The notes under the pieces: model-generated
Seen by the model: the letters and a program-made list of their open reading frames with translations, nothing else
What the model was told of the DNA's origin: nothing
Databases searched by the model: none
Shown: positions 31,800 to 43,965 of the stretch, in pieces
Layout of the letters: every line of letters begins with the position of its first letter
Numbering within the stretch: the stretch's first letter is position 1
Assembly (NCBI GenBank): GCA_946894095.1
Contig: OX335651.1
Coordinates: 10,686,501 to 10,750,500, forward strand
From: Incurvaria masculella
Taxonomy: Eukaryota; Arthropoda; Insecta; Lepidoptera; Incurvariidae
Direction of reading: 5' to 3'
Length of the DNA stretch: 64,000 nt
Translations under genes and position numbers: made by a program

Positions 31800-32165
31800 T
31801 TGTAATCAGTTCCATAAGAGCGTAAGCAAAATCATATTTTATACATTTTATAAATAACTACTACCTATTTTGCATTTTCAAAAGGATGAAAGATGCATTG
31901 ATTGTCTTTTTATTGATTATTGATTGTCTTGATATTTGAAATTATGGTAAATATCTGACGCTTACATTTTATGTTCAAACTTTTTTTATTATAGTTTATG
32001 AATATTTTCTTAGTTTGAAAACACAAATCACCAGATGCTTACTGATTTATGTTTAAATTACAACTAGAACATCAATATCCTTTTTTATGATCAAAATTCA
32101 TTTTTAAATATAACTAAAGTTTGTTTTACTTACCCCCTTATCAAACTGAAAGCAAATTATTACTT
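31800..32165. mobile_element. MITE M4 relative, without clear ends
   Basis: Colinear with 46022-46415: AGAGCGTAAGCAAAATCA, ATGTTCAAACTTTTTTTA, GAATATTTTCTTAG-like, AGAACATCAATAT and TGTTTTACTTACCCCCTTAT. The TTAA ends are not preserved. Confidence 0.55.
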
Positions 32166-33146
32166 ATAATAAATAATTATAATAAAAAAATAAAACTTAA
32201 AATGATTCTAAAATTATATTGAATATATTGACTTTATAAACTGTTGGATAGAATGGAATGGTCTGAAATGCAATATAGTTTTGTAAAATCTAGATGATTA
32301 AAATGTAACAATATAGGAACACCGTAAATGGTATTAAGATTTCAGGGAATATAAAAAAATACGGATTTTTTACCAAAACCTGACCGCAAAAAAAATCTTC
32401 GATAGTTCGCTGTGTAGATCCCATTTGTATTTTAAAATTTCCAACAAATAGACTCGTTATATGTTCACATTATTTGAATCAGTGAGTTCACTTGAATCGT
32501 ACGCGCTGCGGTAGAATGACGAAGAGCCGAATTGGCGGTGTTCGCTAACAACCGTGTAATCCTTAACACGGAATTGTAATCTCGAATGCAAAAGTTGACT
32601 TTGTGCCCGATCCTCGATATATAGCCTGCCTAAATTTGGCCAATTAGATAGAGACGAATGTAAAGTTATTTTGTTTCTAAAACATGAAGTTTTGAAACAA
32701 ATAAAACTATACACAGTGCAACTGTCAAGTCAGCGTGATTTACGACTTGATCGAAGTGAAAATTAAACAAAATAACCAAGTCCAATTTAATATTTAAAGA
32801 AGGGAACAGACAGAGCCGCTGATCTCGGGCCACTCGTACTGCTGATAACTTTATCGTTTTACAAAGCAACGTAACTGTGATAACCGTGTGCCAAGTTCCA
32901 CCGTTATAGAAAATAACCAGTTTTAGGCCGACTGCTACAGAATTATTTTGAAATGCCGGCCGTAATTCCTTTTTTAATATTTTGCAAACGCTGAGAAATT
33001 TTCACTCTTATTTCTTGCTTGACAAAAGATATGAATAATCTAAGCGGAGGCCGAATGTTCGGTAGATTTTCCGCAATTCAGCGATTTGGCACTTCGTACG
33101 GATTACGCTCTCCCACATTTCCTACTGGCATGCATGCACATATGGG
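32166..33146. other. AT-rich stretch without recognised gene
   Basis: Nothing recognised; open frames on the minus strand at 32457-32869 lack recognisable domains. Confidence 0.5.
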
Positions 33147-33440
33147 TAAAAATAATTATTGCAATTAGTGTAGTTACAATGAATGTTATTTTTGTAGTCA
33201 GTGTCAGCCAAGGCAGCTTTGTAACTACATACATAGTTATAGGTGAGATGTGCTTTGTCGCACGGGTGGCTTGACGAGGCGAGAGGCGAGAGTGGGGACG
33301 CGGTAGGTCGGGCGCTGTCAAGTGAAGACGCCGGGTACGCGTCGCACCAGTTAAGAGAACCTTGGCTACCTTGGCTGACACTGACTACTAAAATAACAAT
33401 CATTGTAACTACACTAATTGCAATTATTATTTTTTTACTT
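33147..33440. repeat. Inverted repeat, 70-bp arms around a GC-rich centre
   Basis: The left arm (33147-33216) and right arm (about 33367-33440) are complementary with few mismatches, including TTGCAATTAGTGTAGTTACA and TAGTCAGTGTCAGCCAAGG. The 150-bp centre is GC-rich (GGCGAGAGGCGAGAG, CGCGGTAGGTCGGGCGC). It may be a MITE or a structured regulatory element. Confidence 0.7.
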
Positions 33441-33639
33441 TTTAGTACATATTAATTTGTTTTCGGTCGGTTTTTTTTTGTTAAAATGTTAGTTTGTTTT
33501 ATTTTTTTAATGAATCTAAAGTACAAAAAAGGATCATCGAAATCGGTTGGCATGATATTGAGTTATTCGTCTATTTGTCGCGCACATACGTAATGTAAAT
33601 TTAATTTAAGACTTATATGGTTTTCTCATGGAGAGAACT

Positions 33640-33830
33640 AGATCAAATTAAAATGGGAACACACGGGAAGCACGAGCTTTCAAATAACAAAAGAATCATC
33701 AAAATCGGTTCACCCAGTCGAAAGTTCTGAGGTAACAAACTTGAACTGCCGAATTGAAAATCCCCTCCTTTTTTAACCGACATCAAAAAAGGAGGAGGTT
33801 CTCAATTCGTCTGTATTTTATTTTTTTTAA
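33640..33830. repeat. Head-to-head AACCGAC...GGAGGAGGTT repeats
   Basis: Two copies of a common lepidopteran repeat meet near 33777: CCTCCTTTTTTAACCGAC on one side and ATCAAAAAAGGAGGAGGTTC on the other. The left copy contains AAAATCGGTTCACCCAGTC on the minus strand. Confidence 0.6.
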
Positions 33831-34332
33831 GTCGAATATTCGGTTTGATTTCCGCTGTTTCGCAATCCTGATATTTCAAATTTCCGCAGCAGAAAGGGCC
33901 AGTGTTTATTTGTCTTTACTATTCCAGCACAGACGTATAGCATGAAATATTACGAGCATAATATATTTTTGCTGTATTCAGCGGTTGTGAAAACATCAAA
34001 CCGAAACATTGTGCAAAGTTTACGCTACCAAAAGTTCGCTATCCACACTCGAGCACGACAAAGAAGGAGGCGGCTACATCGGGTACAGCAGGATAGCGCT
34101 AATTTATGAGTTCGGTCCGAAGTTGTTCACTGAATCGCTGTAAGATTTAGCTGTTAACCGGAGGCGAGCGTTAAAACATCGATTGCAGCGGACGGTACTC
34201 CGCCGCCTCCCCTTCCCCGCGTCTCCAGTCTATACCTCCATAAATTGTACAGTACGTTTGATGCATCGCTGCTGCAGCTACAGGGTCCTTCGTGTACCCA
34301 TGCCTGACCACTTCATCTGTAATAGGATAATG

Positions 34333-34740
34333 AGGTGATCAAGTTTCATACAATGGCTCGTGCCTGTTTCTTCAGGCAAATTACGAAATATTTTTTTAAT
34401 TTAGAAAATGAAACAATCGACTGAGGGCTACGTCTCAACGGTTTCGTTTTTTAACCGACTTCAAAAGAAAGGAGGAGGTTCTCAATTCGTCGGAATCTTT
34501 TTTTTTTCTCTTTTTTTATGTATATTCACCGATTACTTGAAGACCCCTTAACCGATTTGGAAAATTCTGTTTTCATTCGAAAGGGTATACTTTCTAGTTG
34601 GTCCAATTTTTTTTTAATAGTTAAGTTGCAGACGTAGCTTCCGCTTGATTTATTTAACGTGCTGAATATCAGAAGCATATTTCGCCATTTGACTGACGAA
34701 ACAGGCACGAGCCACATCATGATCACCACATTATCCTCTT
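34333..34740. repeat. Same repeat family, inverted pair
   Basis: 34440-34740 reads TTTTTTAACCGACTTC, GGAGGAGGTTCTCAATTCG, ACCCCTTAACCGATTTGG, CGTAGCTTCCGCTTGATTTA and GAAACAGGCACGAGCCAC. The last 110 bp recur inverted at 34333-34440 (TGGCTCGTGCCTGTTTC). Confidence 0.6.
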
Positions 34741-35209
34741 AATATCTATCTATTATAAATATATACAAAATATCACGCCGTTTATCCGGAGGGTAGGAAT
34801 TCAGCTTACTTCTTCCATTGAAATCTGAATGTGGAATGTTTCTGATCATAAAAATGTCAACTTAAAAAACCTAGTCCTTAAAAATATATTTCGGAACCTC
34901 GATCAATCGTAAAACTACAAAAAAAATATTCAATCATTAATTGTTCGACGGACTTGCAAACAAATCAGTTCCAAGAAAATAAAATTGTGAACGTTTTAAT
35001 TATTTATTACTGGAAACTTAAGGCCGAGATGTTTGTGGCCTAGCGGTTTAGAAGAACGTTTATGTTACCGTGAGGCGTTCTTTCCCATTAGCTAGCGCCG
35101 CTTTCTTCCTCTATTGGTTCTCAAAAACGTTTACTGTGAAGGAAGCCAACATGAAGAAATATCCTACTTTGGTGGTGTTGGGCTCTAGTGATCGCTAGTT
35201 TTTTTTTAT

Positions 35210-35570
35210 ACAACCTGACATGGATGGCCAATACCACACAACTACCGTTATGATATTAGCCAATACACAACAGTCCCGGAAATTAGGTTCCATGCCAGGC
35301 CCTTCTCTTTGTGAGCACGGCTACATTGAACTGGGTGGAAAACACCGACAATATTTCATTACCGCTTCGACCATCTTTTCATCCAATGCGATCATACCAA
35401 CCCGGGCGGGCTTAAACCCTACCAACCTGTAGGAGAACGGGACCTACAGTTTTACATGGAGCATGGATCAGCTCGCATTCGTGACGAAATGCACCAACTC
35501 AGAAAGAGAAACAAAGTGGTACGTGAACGGGGGGAGGGTTTGAACCCAGACTACTAGTCTAAGCCTTTAA
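35210..35570 (-). mobile_element. S1 SINE, nearly complete
   Basis: Minus-strand copy with the whole body: ACATGGATGGCCAATACC, GAGCACGGCTACATTGAACT, CGGGCGGGCTTAAACCC, GGACCTACAGTTTTACATGG, AGCTCGCATTCGTGACGAAA and a B box GGGTTTGAACCCAGAC. Its intact centre shows where the copy at 17805-18515 is interrupted. Confidence 0.8.
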
Positions 35571-35619
35571 AGATTTTTATCAAAATATTTAAGGGCGTAG
35601 ATATACATAAGTTTAGTTA

Positions 35620-35745
35620 TCAACAAAATCAAAACGTACAAAAGTAGCTCTCAGTTGGTTTATTTAATGTGCAAAATTTCAGAAAAATATTTCTTAATTT
35701 GAGGAAACAGGGAAGAGCCACTGTATGGAATTTTATCACCTCATC
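35620..35745 (+). repeat. Third copy of the 34615-34735 module
   Basis: AAAGTAGCTCTCAGTTGGTT, TATTTAATGTGC, AATTTCAGAAAAATATTTC, AACAGGGAAGAGCCAC and CACCTCATCATC follow the order of 34615-34735. Older and more diverged. Confidence 0.5.
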
Positions 35746-36454
35746 ATCATTGATCTCTTAAAGCGCTAGGCTTTTTTTAATAAAATGGACGCAAATGGTT
35801 GCATTTCGGTTCCAACGTATTGTACTGCATTAGCCGTAGCCAGAAGGTTCACTTGCCTATCTTATTTTTCACGAAGAAAAATACAAGCGAAGAAAGAGAC
35901 AGCTAACCGTGTTATCATATGGGTTGACGAGAGGACTGAAGGTCTGTCTCTGTGACAGCAAAAGTGTCGGTCGGACACTTTCCCATGTAGTAAGTAATCG
36001 TTGTGTATTGGTCCAAAACAACATCAGAGATATTGTTGTCAACCCTTTTTCATAAATACAAACTTGCTACAATAAACGATGAAATAACTTCGTCGTTAGA
36101 CATAATATACACATGTCTTACAAAGACACTTTTCGAGCAAATACATTATTGATTCAAAATAAATTATTATCAGTTTAACTGATTTTCGTTGTGTTCGGAT
36201 GTGACTTTTGCAACTTCGCTAAACAACAGCAGTTGGGTTCATTCACCCCTCAATCAGTACATATGTTCGGGATGCTCATGATGTGTCAATAATGGTAACA
36301 TTGTACTATATAGCTATATATATAGCTTCTCAGATAAAATCTAAATGTAAATATATATTTAAGTCTAATTGATTCGTATATACGTCGCATACGAATCATT
36401 TTAGAGAATTTAAAATTTTATTTTTTGCGAATGTTTACGTTTTTTTTAATGTAA

Positions 36455-36545
36455 TTGGACACTGATAGTTAAAACCAAACTGACCGTCCGATTTTAGCTT
36501 AACACACCACATGGGAACTAGGTGCCATGCATGGCCCTGATATTA
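36455..36545 (-). mobile_element. S1 SINE fragment
   Basis: Contains TTGGACACTGATAG, TTAACACACCACATGGGAAC and TAGGTGCCATGCATGGCC on the minus-strand S1 pattern. Confidence 0.55.
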
Positions 36546-38974
36546 TTATTTAAATACCCTTTTTAATTAACACCTTACTCTTGCAATATTTAAACGTATT
36601 TTTTAAATATTCGTCTATCTGATCCTCGGAATAATTGAAACATGTTAATCTGCATATTCATTATTTACTATTTACTTCAAAATGAACTATTATAACAAAG
36701 TACTTCAACTGGGTTACTGAGGCTGATTTATGAAATAGTGACGTATGTGTCTTGGTTCGCGGTCGATTATACAAACATTTGATATTTGTAGTGTCAGGTA
36801 ATAATGCAAAATTAAGGTATTTTTAGAAAATGTTTGTTTTCTGCGTTCGTAATCTAATCGTGTTGATAAAAAAGTTAAAGCATTTAAAATTTAAATAAAA
36901 GTTCAGTTTTTTTATCAAATACGAGCAACCTGTGATATTCATCCCACATTCACCACACAAATTCACTTTGTGCGAAGTTTATTATGTTACACAAATTAAA
37001 TTTGTTCTTCGACGCAAGGACGTTACTTTCAAGAAAATTTACACAAAATGAATTTTCATCTTACCGGGGTCCTACTGCTCGCGCTTCATTCGATTACGTT
37101 TCGACTCGAAACAAAAGGTTATATTTGAATACGAAATTGTATACGTCTAACTCATAAAAATATTTATCATACATTTTATCCATGCAAGGAAACATCGAAT
37201 CCAAATTTTTGTATTTTTTATTATTAAGATAAGATTTATTGAATGTTCTATCATGTATTTTTGAGTAGACAATTTTCCTATACTTTTTTTCTCGCGGGCA
37301 ATGAATCAAACATTATATATTTTTGATTGATTTAATTTTGATTTCCATAGAACTTCAAAGGATTTTTTTTCTTGAAATAAATTACGTTATTAAGCTATTC
37401 ATGTATATATTCAACTATAACTATACTACAATATTGGTTAATTATTGGCTAGAATATTTTTTATTTGTATTGGTTTTAAGATATAAATTGTATTAATAAC
37501 TGTTTGGTTTATTTACAATAAAAAAATATTTTTTATTTTTTATTTTATTAAAATTAATATTGAGTTTCACCCAGTCGAGTCGTTTTGTTTTTTTATTGGT
37601 TATTCCAATTTAAAATGCAGTTAAAATAAAATTTGTGGTAATATTTTAATGTCATACTACTTATAGTATGAACTGATTACAAAAAAGTTCAACTCGGACA
37701 TCTCCCTTATTTCCCCGTCTACAAATAAGAAAAAATATACATATAAATCGTTCGAAGGAAGTTCACAGCAGTCCCGGAGAGTAAGTTCATTATTTCCAAA
37801 CCACACGGTTCGAGTAAATGATGTGTTGAGGGCGAAGGCGAGGGGTGCGGGCGAAGGGTGGGCGGCCGCGGCGCAGCCTCCGCCCGCACCTACGTTAGTA
37901 CCGCGCTGCACGCGACTGACTAATGAGCCTGTCACTCCCTTCGCGCCTCCCACCCCCCACCCCTCCGCAGTCGCGCAAATTTAAATACCTGCGCGCATTG
38001 TCGAAAGTATTCCTCTCGCGACAATACATTTCGGTTAGAGCGGAGAATTTTAATTTGGATTCCCATTGTACGGCCGCGTGTAGCGGACCGAAATTGACTT
38101 ACGCTATTGAGTTAGGGCCGTTACGTTTATGTACATGCGAGAAACGACGACGAGACTACGAAATACCAACATTTGTTATTATTTTTTTTTATTTATCAAA
38201 TATAATATTACATTTGCAATAGATACGATTGAATTGCGAGATAATGTAGAATTCAATATTGTTTATAATAATATATAATAAAAAATCAATCAATTAAAGA
38301 AAATCTGCAATTCATAAAGATCCAATTACTCTGATTAAATTTAATTTTAATTTAAGGCAGCCCATGAAATCTTGCTGAAACATGAGGGAAATATAAAATG
38401 ATCTGCGATGAGAACTGTACAGCAGACGGCATGAATGTGAAAATTGAATAATTGAAAAAATGTTATGGACCGCCCATAACATTTCAAAAACTTTAAAACA
38501 GACTTTTTAAAGGTAATATTTCCAATATCTTTGTACAAATCGTTATGTACTAAGAGGCTTTTGAAAATGTCTTTAAGGAAAGGTTTTACCTAATGAATCA
38601 ATTCTAGCGAGCTCGCGGGTTGGTGAAAGAACTTTCCATTGACATAATCTTTCTCTTGACTATATGATTAGTTTTTCTTAGAGTTTATTAGCATGTTTTC
38701 ATTTGTGTTTAGTAAAATAAATATAGTTTTTCTCCGTTGGCTTAGAATTAACAAAAATAGTAACTAGACAGGCTGAACTCCTTTAAAACGTTTGGCGGTT
38801 AAGAAACACGGATTCAAATAAATGTAAAAAAAAAGTATTGAAAAATCAGCATAGGATTATCCGGCTAGGTATTTCTTAACCTTAACTTTAATATAGTACT
38901 TGTTGGTGCGAAGAATTTACTACTTTTTAATATATTTCGGTCGCTCTATCGGACGTGACTCATATTAGATTGAC

Positions 38975-39745
38975 CTCGTAGATGCTCTACGAAGTCGTTC
39001 ACATGAAAATAACATCTCGTTAAACTCGCATGCATTATATTTAGTTAGCTCAAGCGAGGACTTCATTTGTTTTCACAAATTTTATTTTGCATTATTGGAC
39101 ATGAATCGTATTGCCTTTAGCTGATAGGCACTCTACGATGTTCACTTTGGCCATAGATAAAGAGTAAGAGATAGACAGCTAACGTCATACCAATGTTGAA
39201 TAGGGACAATACAAGTCTACAGGTGGCATTGCAATTCACATTTTATAATGAATTTAATAGAAACCAATGAGTATAAATGATATTTTTATTTAAAATGACA
39301 TTATTTAATTTATAGTTAAAATGTCAATCATCAAGTCAATCAAGCTTAATTTAATGACGGTGTAACTAGTTCTGGCAGTGACGGGAGATGGCGCTGGTTA
39401 TAAATATCATAGTGCGTGCAAAAATAAGCAGTTTTTAGCGAGTTTTGTACGGTGTAAGACGTTAGCTTTCTATACCTTTCTCTTTGATCTACGCTTCGGC
39501 GAAGCATTTAAAAATTCTGCCAATATTGCATCGCGTGCGTTATGTCTAAGTCGTAGTCACTCTACGTAATTTGCGAAGGCGAGGGACTTGTTTTTGCCTC
39601 GGTAACCCAGCTGCAGAGATCAAGTAGCGAAATGCATCTACATAAGTACATTCAAGCTCTCAGCCGCTTCACATCCGTATTTTAAAGATCTATTTGGAAT
39701 ATAAAAAAACATGTTTTCCATCTCGTAGAGACTCTACGTATCTTG
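38975..39745. repeat. Four scattered CTCTACG near-palindromes
   Basis: CCTCGTAGATGCTCTACGAA (about 38974), AGGCACTCTACGATG (about 39126), AGTCGTAGTCACTCTACGTA (about 39549) and TCTCGTAGAGACTCTACGTA (about 39721) share CGTAG-N-CTCTACG. The surrounding sequence is not obviously repeated. Confidence 0.5.
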
Positions 39746-39789
39746 CAGGTTCGGAAATATATTACTCTCTCTGCTCCAAATGAACGAAT

Positions 39790-39990
39790 TAATTGAAAAT
39801 GATATGTAATTTTCCGTTAAAGCTGAATTATGAAACACATGGAAATGTCGTAGCATTTCGTAGCGCCCATTCCGTGTGGCGCTGCAATCGGTTACCAGAA
39901 TACCGAAGTAGTGTCAAAGTGAATTCCTCTACTGAGAACACTCCTGATTCATGAAATCAGAATTCCCAGGATTGGCCTACTGATCGCAAG
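39790..39990. repeat. Dispersed repeat, family D1, copy 2
   Basis: Colinear with 12400-12625: GTAATTTTCCGTTAAAGCTG, CCGTGTGGCGCTGCAATCGG, CTCTACTGAGAACACTCCTG and AGGATTGGCCTAC. Confidence 0.6.
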
Positions 39991-40987
39991 GCGATACAGG
40001 CTCGGCGCGCGTACACTGCACATACTAAGCCAACGTGACATTCTTGCTACGGCCTTACTTGTTGGATCGTGAAATTGCCTTGGGATTTAGTCTGCCGTGG
40101 TAGCGGCTGCATATTTGTCGCCTAATGCGCGGCACCTCGCCAACTGTTCTCTCGGTGTCAATAGTTTTATGCGTTCCTCACATCGTGTGCAGTTTGAATA
40201 AAGAATCTATTCAAGAGGAGGGTGAAAAAGGACAACAGTATTGAAGGGGACAAACATCTTCTTTTGATAAACCCATAAAACGACCAGTCACAACGACAGC
40301 TCACACAACACCATTACTGAGTAGTAATATTAAATTGCACAAAATTAATTTAAATCTAAAATCTAATGATTCCGACATTACTGTGTTATAATTAATTTAA
40401 AGGTATTCAGCGATTTCCTCCTTGGATCATTGTAGTCAGATTTGGGTAATAATCCCATTTTATTTTCATTTAATGCACTACCCATGATATATAAGTCATC
40501 TGATGTCATTATTATTAGCGTGAATTCAGTCCTGTAAAATTATTTATTTATTTTATTTTAGACGGGCAGCCTAGGCTGATGTGTCTAAATCATAATATTC
40601 AGTTTTCATGCTTGTGAGTTTTTTTTGTTTTAATTATGATTTTAATATACAGGGTATGAGCGGAGGTAGGTCCAACAGACTACGTATTCATTGATATAAT
40701 TTGATCAAAAAAAGGCCGATAAGATTTTGTTGTCAAACTTAAAAAAACGTCCTCCTCATACATTTTGCGTGTAGGTATTTACAAAAATGTATGGGGTCGA
40801 CGGATTTTCTGTGAACATTCTGTCTGTATACATTTCGATTTAAAGTTTACGGGGTCTTCCTTATTAATTGAAATTAAAGCAAACCTACTGGAACCTTGGC
40901 TTAATGATATATATTGTATATACTTTTTTTGATCAAACCATTTTTTTTAATATAAGCCCCTTACAGCATAGATTAAGTAATATAATA

Positions 40988-42229
40988 GGTCGGGGAAAAA
41001 GTCTTTTCGCATTATAGTATGTATGAACTTGTAATAAAATCTCTTTGGCTATACTATTTGTATCTGGCTGGTTTTGGTATCATTGAAAGTTTAAATTTTA
41101 AAGAACATAATTCCAAATTCAAATTAGGAAAATGTGTGATTCTCATTTGTTTTTCGTACTGTCAAAATGCGTGAATCTAATGAAGAAATTCGATACATTT
41201 TAAAATTTTACTACAAAAACGGTAAAAATGCAACGCAAGCCGCGAAAAAAATTTGCGATGTTTATGGACCTAGTGCAGTGTCTGTGAGATTTTTGATGTC
41301 AAAGATGCACGTTGCTCTGGTCGCCCTATTACGGATAAAATGGATGCCATTTTTGAAAAAATGGAGCAAGATCGGCATATCAGTAGTTACGACGTAGCTG
41401 AAGAACTAGGAATTGACCACAAAACAGTTTTGGCGCATTTGAAAAAAACTGGGTACACAAAAAAGCTCGATATTTGGGTACCTCACGAGCTCACTGAAAG
41501 AAACCTAATGAACCGTGTACTCATTTGTGATTCTTTATTACGACGTAATGAAACCGAACCATTTTTGAAGAAGCTGATAACTGGTGATGAAAAGTGGATC
41601 ACGTACGACAAGAACGTGCGAAAAAGGTCGTGGTCAAAGGCCGGTCAAGCTTCACAGACTGTGGCGAAACCCGGGTTAACTCGCAACAAGGTGATGCTGT
41701 GTGTGTGGTGGGATTGGAAGGGCATTATTCATTATGAGCTGTTACCACCAGGCAGGACCATCGATTCTGAACTCTACTGCGAACAACTGATGAGATTAAA
41801 GCAAGAAGTTGAGAGAAAGCGGCCGGAATTAATCAACAGAAGGGGTGTGGTTTTTCATCATGATAACGCTAGACCTCACACATCTTTAGCCACTCAGCAA
41901 AAACTAAGAGAGTTTGGCTGGGAGGTGTTAATGCATCCGCCGTATAGTTCTGACCTTGCACCTTCAGATTTCCACCTGTTTAGGTCTCTTCAGAATTCTT
42001 TAGGCAGTGTCAGGTTAACATCACGAGAGGACTGCCAAAACCACTTGTCGCGGTATATTGATCAGAAGTCCCAATATTTCTATAGCAATGGGATCATGTC
42101 CCTACCTACAAGATGGCAAAAAGTTATCGAACAAAATGGTACCTACATACTTTAGTTAAATGTAAATAAACCATATTAAAAAATGTTTTGAATTTTCTTA
42201 AAAAATGCGAAGAAACTTTTTCCCCAACC
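40988..42229 (+). mobile_element. mariner transposon, DD34D, defective
   Basis: The 1242-bp element has terminal inverted repeats of about 27 bp: GGTCGGGGAAAAAGTCTTTT on the left and GGTTGGGGAAAAAGTTTCTT on the right strand, both followed by CGCATT. TA duplications lie at 40986-40987 and 42230-42231. The plus strand carries a mariner transposase with all three catalytic aspartates but a deletion in the DNA-binding region. The length is just under the usual 1.3 kb. Confidence 0.95.
41167..42155 (+). pseudogene. mariner transposase, internally deleted and frameshifted
   Basis: The ATG at 41167 opens the HTH domain (MRESNEEIRYILKFYYKNGK, ATQAAKKICDVYG...SVSVR-like). At about 41290 the frame breaks; a second frame picks up with VKDARCSGRPITDKMDAIFE and runs to TAG at 42153. 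Compared with the usual mariner pattern, the WF.RF.SG stretch between the two HTH motifs is missing, so roughly a dozen codons plus one base were lost. Downstream the protein is whole: WVPHELTER linker, first Asp in TGDEKWITYD (residue 83 of the frame starting at 41340), second in HHDNARPH (175), third in SSDLAPSDFH (210). This gives the DD34D spacing of mariner. Motifs resemble the cecropia/Hsmar1-type group. Not functional as it stands. Confidence 0.93.
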
Positions 42230-42231
42230 TA

Positions 42232-43055
42232 TACTTATATTTATTCTAATGCCTTGCTTAAATTAATGTGTCCTCGATTAACTGTCGATTATACATACAA
42301 ATCACATTCATCAAAAAAAGCGACGCACTTGCTTAGTACGAAAAAGTATATTTAATATACACATATAATGGTTAAAAAATGGAAAATAAAATTTTCTCGA
42401 AAATGTTATAATCGTGAAAACAATACTTGATTAACGCATTTTATTGACAAATGGCATTGAGTACCCTTGCAATTAAGTTACTTAATTTAATTCCTTAGAC
42501 TTGTTAACCGGTCACCGCCCTCCGTACCGCCCGCCCACCCAATGCGCACAGGACGGATGGCGAGTGACGCGCGCCCACCACTTCAGCTAGCCTCTGCGCT
42601 CCTGCACTACTCTCCTGGTACTACACGGCACGGCAAGCTAGTCCGACAGATAAATATCCTCGTTATGATGTACGTCGTTTGAAATCAATTTAGAGATCTT
42701 ATGACCGTTTCAATATAAAGTATAGTATACACTATTATTGTCAGCCATGTTCATTTATTCTGTTTATCCATCGGCCATCTAAATGGGTGTTCCTTAGACA
42801 TTCGAAGTTAATAAAAACGAAAAATTCTATTCTATGAACTATGATACATGATTTATATTATTTTCAATTCACATTTAATTTGTTTTGCCGATTTTGATAT
42901 AAAAATTGAACTGAATTATTAGCTATTTGGAAAAATCGTTTTCCTAGCCGGGAATCAAACTGTTAACGGTTAAAAACCACAACAAACATAAGAAAACGAA
43001 ACAAAAATATTTTAGACAAATTGATTAGTGAAGGTACGGTAATTACATGACATTT
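42232..43055. other. Intergenic stretch with a GC-rich island
   Basis: 42500-42640 is GC-rich (CGGTCACCGCCCTCCGTACC, GACGCGCGCCCACC). The rest is AT-rich. No gene recognised. Confidence 0.45.
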
Positions 43056-43059
43056 TTAT

Positions 43060-43255
43060 GTGTAATTCATTCTTTGTTCAAACTTTTTTGTGATATTTTA
43101 TGCATATTCATCTAACTTTCAGCACAGACTCAGGCAAAACAGCAGGGACTCAAAGTTTGGTCTCTAAATAATAGCTAGACCATCAATCGACAAATATTTT
43201 TTTTTATTATTTACTTTCATTGTACCTAATTATTTTGAATATATCTTATTAAACG
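43060..43255. mobile_element. MITE M4 relative, partial
   Basis: Colinear with the central part of 46022-46415: TTGTTCAAACTTTTTTGTGA, GCATATTCATC, GGGACTCAAAGTTTGGTC and TAAATAATAGCTAGACCATC. Confidence 0.55.
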
Positions 43256-43714
43256 TTAATTATGGCCCTCGTAAAACTGAACGCTGTATTGTGAAATGTA
43301 TTCAAATCCGCATGGTTTGGTGCGGCATTAGGTTTTTTTTTATAATTTGCATTTCACTTCAACATAAACATACTATTGCAATACATTACAGTTAAATATC
43401 TTACAACATGCGATAATAGTTGTTATTTAGACGTAAGGGCTGATACACAAAAGCGTGATGTGACGTAGCACCGCCAAAATCTGCGTCTCGTTGACATAGA
43501 TCTAGTAATAATTTGTTCAAGAATCGTAAAACGTACTGGAAGTATTTATTATGGTTGAGTGTCTGGTTAATGGGATCCCTGAAATACCAAAGAAAGGAGC
43601 GTTCCTCAATGTTTTTCTCCTCGCGACGTCGCATCGCACTTTTGTGTTTCGGCCCTAACAATAGATAAAAAGGGAGGACCTACTATGGGACCCGCTGTCT
43701 CCAATTTTCAACAA

Positions 43715-43965
43715 CTACCAATCCAACTTAAACGTACATGCCACATGCAAAAATAGCCGCAGACGTATAGGAGGGTTTGTGTGGGTGGGAATTGACTCGA
43801 TGAACGCTATTTTAGAGCACATTCCCGCGCGATCTCGATGTTTCGACTGTGTGGCATATGACGCGCCGTCGGATTCCCATACACCAAATGATCATTTTGA
43901 CCATGCAGCGGCGGCGCGATATCGAGCGCGTGCCACTTCTTCCTTTCCCTTTAGTGGCCCGTACA
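43715..43965 (+). repeat. Dispersed repeat, family D3, plus copy
   Basis: Inverted partner of 28355-28605; see that entry for shared blocks. Here the CGCGATCTCGATGTTTCGAC and GGCGGCGCGATATCGAGCGC segments are well kept. Confidence 0.75.

Larger units (their letters stand above)
36546..40985. other. Long stretch without recognised gene
   Basis: Mostly AT-rich with no second copies, apart from repeat D1 at 39790 and a near-palindromic CTCTACG motif cluster (38970-39750). 37810-38000 is a GC-rich island (CCTCCCACCCCCCACCCC, CGCGCGCAT). A TATACAGGGTATGAGCGGAGG motif near 40648 looks like a degraded transposon end. No coding exon could be supported. Confidence 0.5.
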
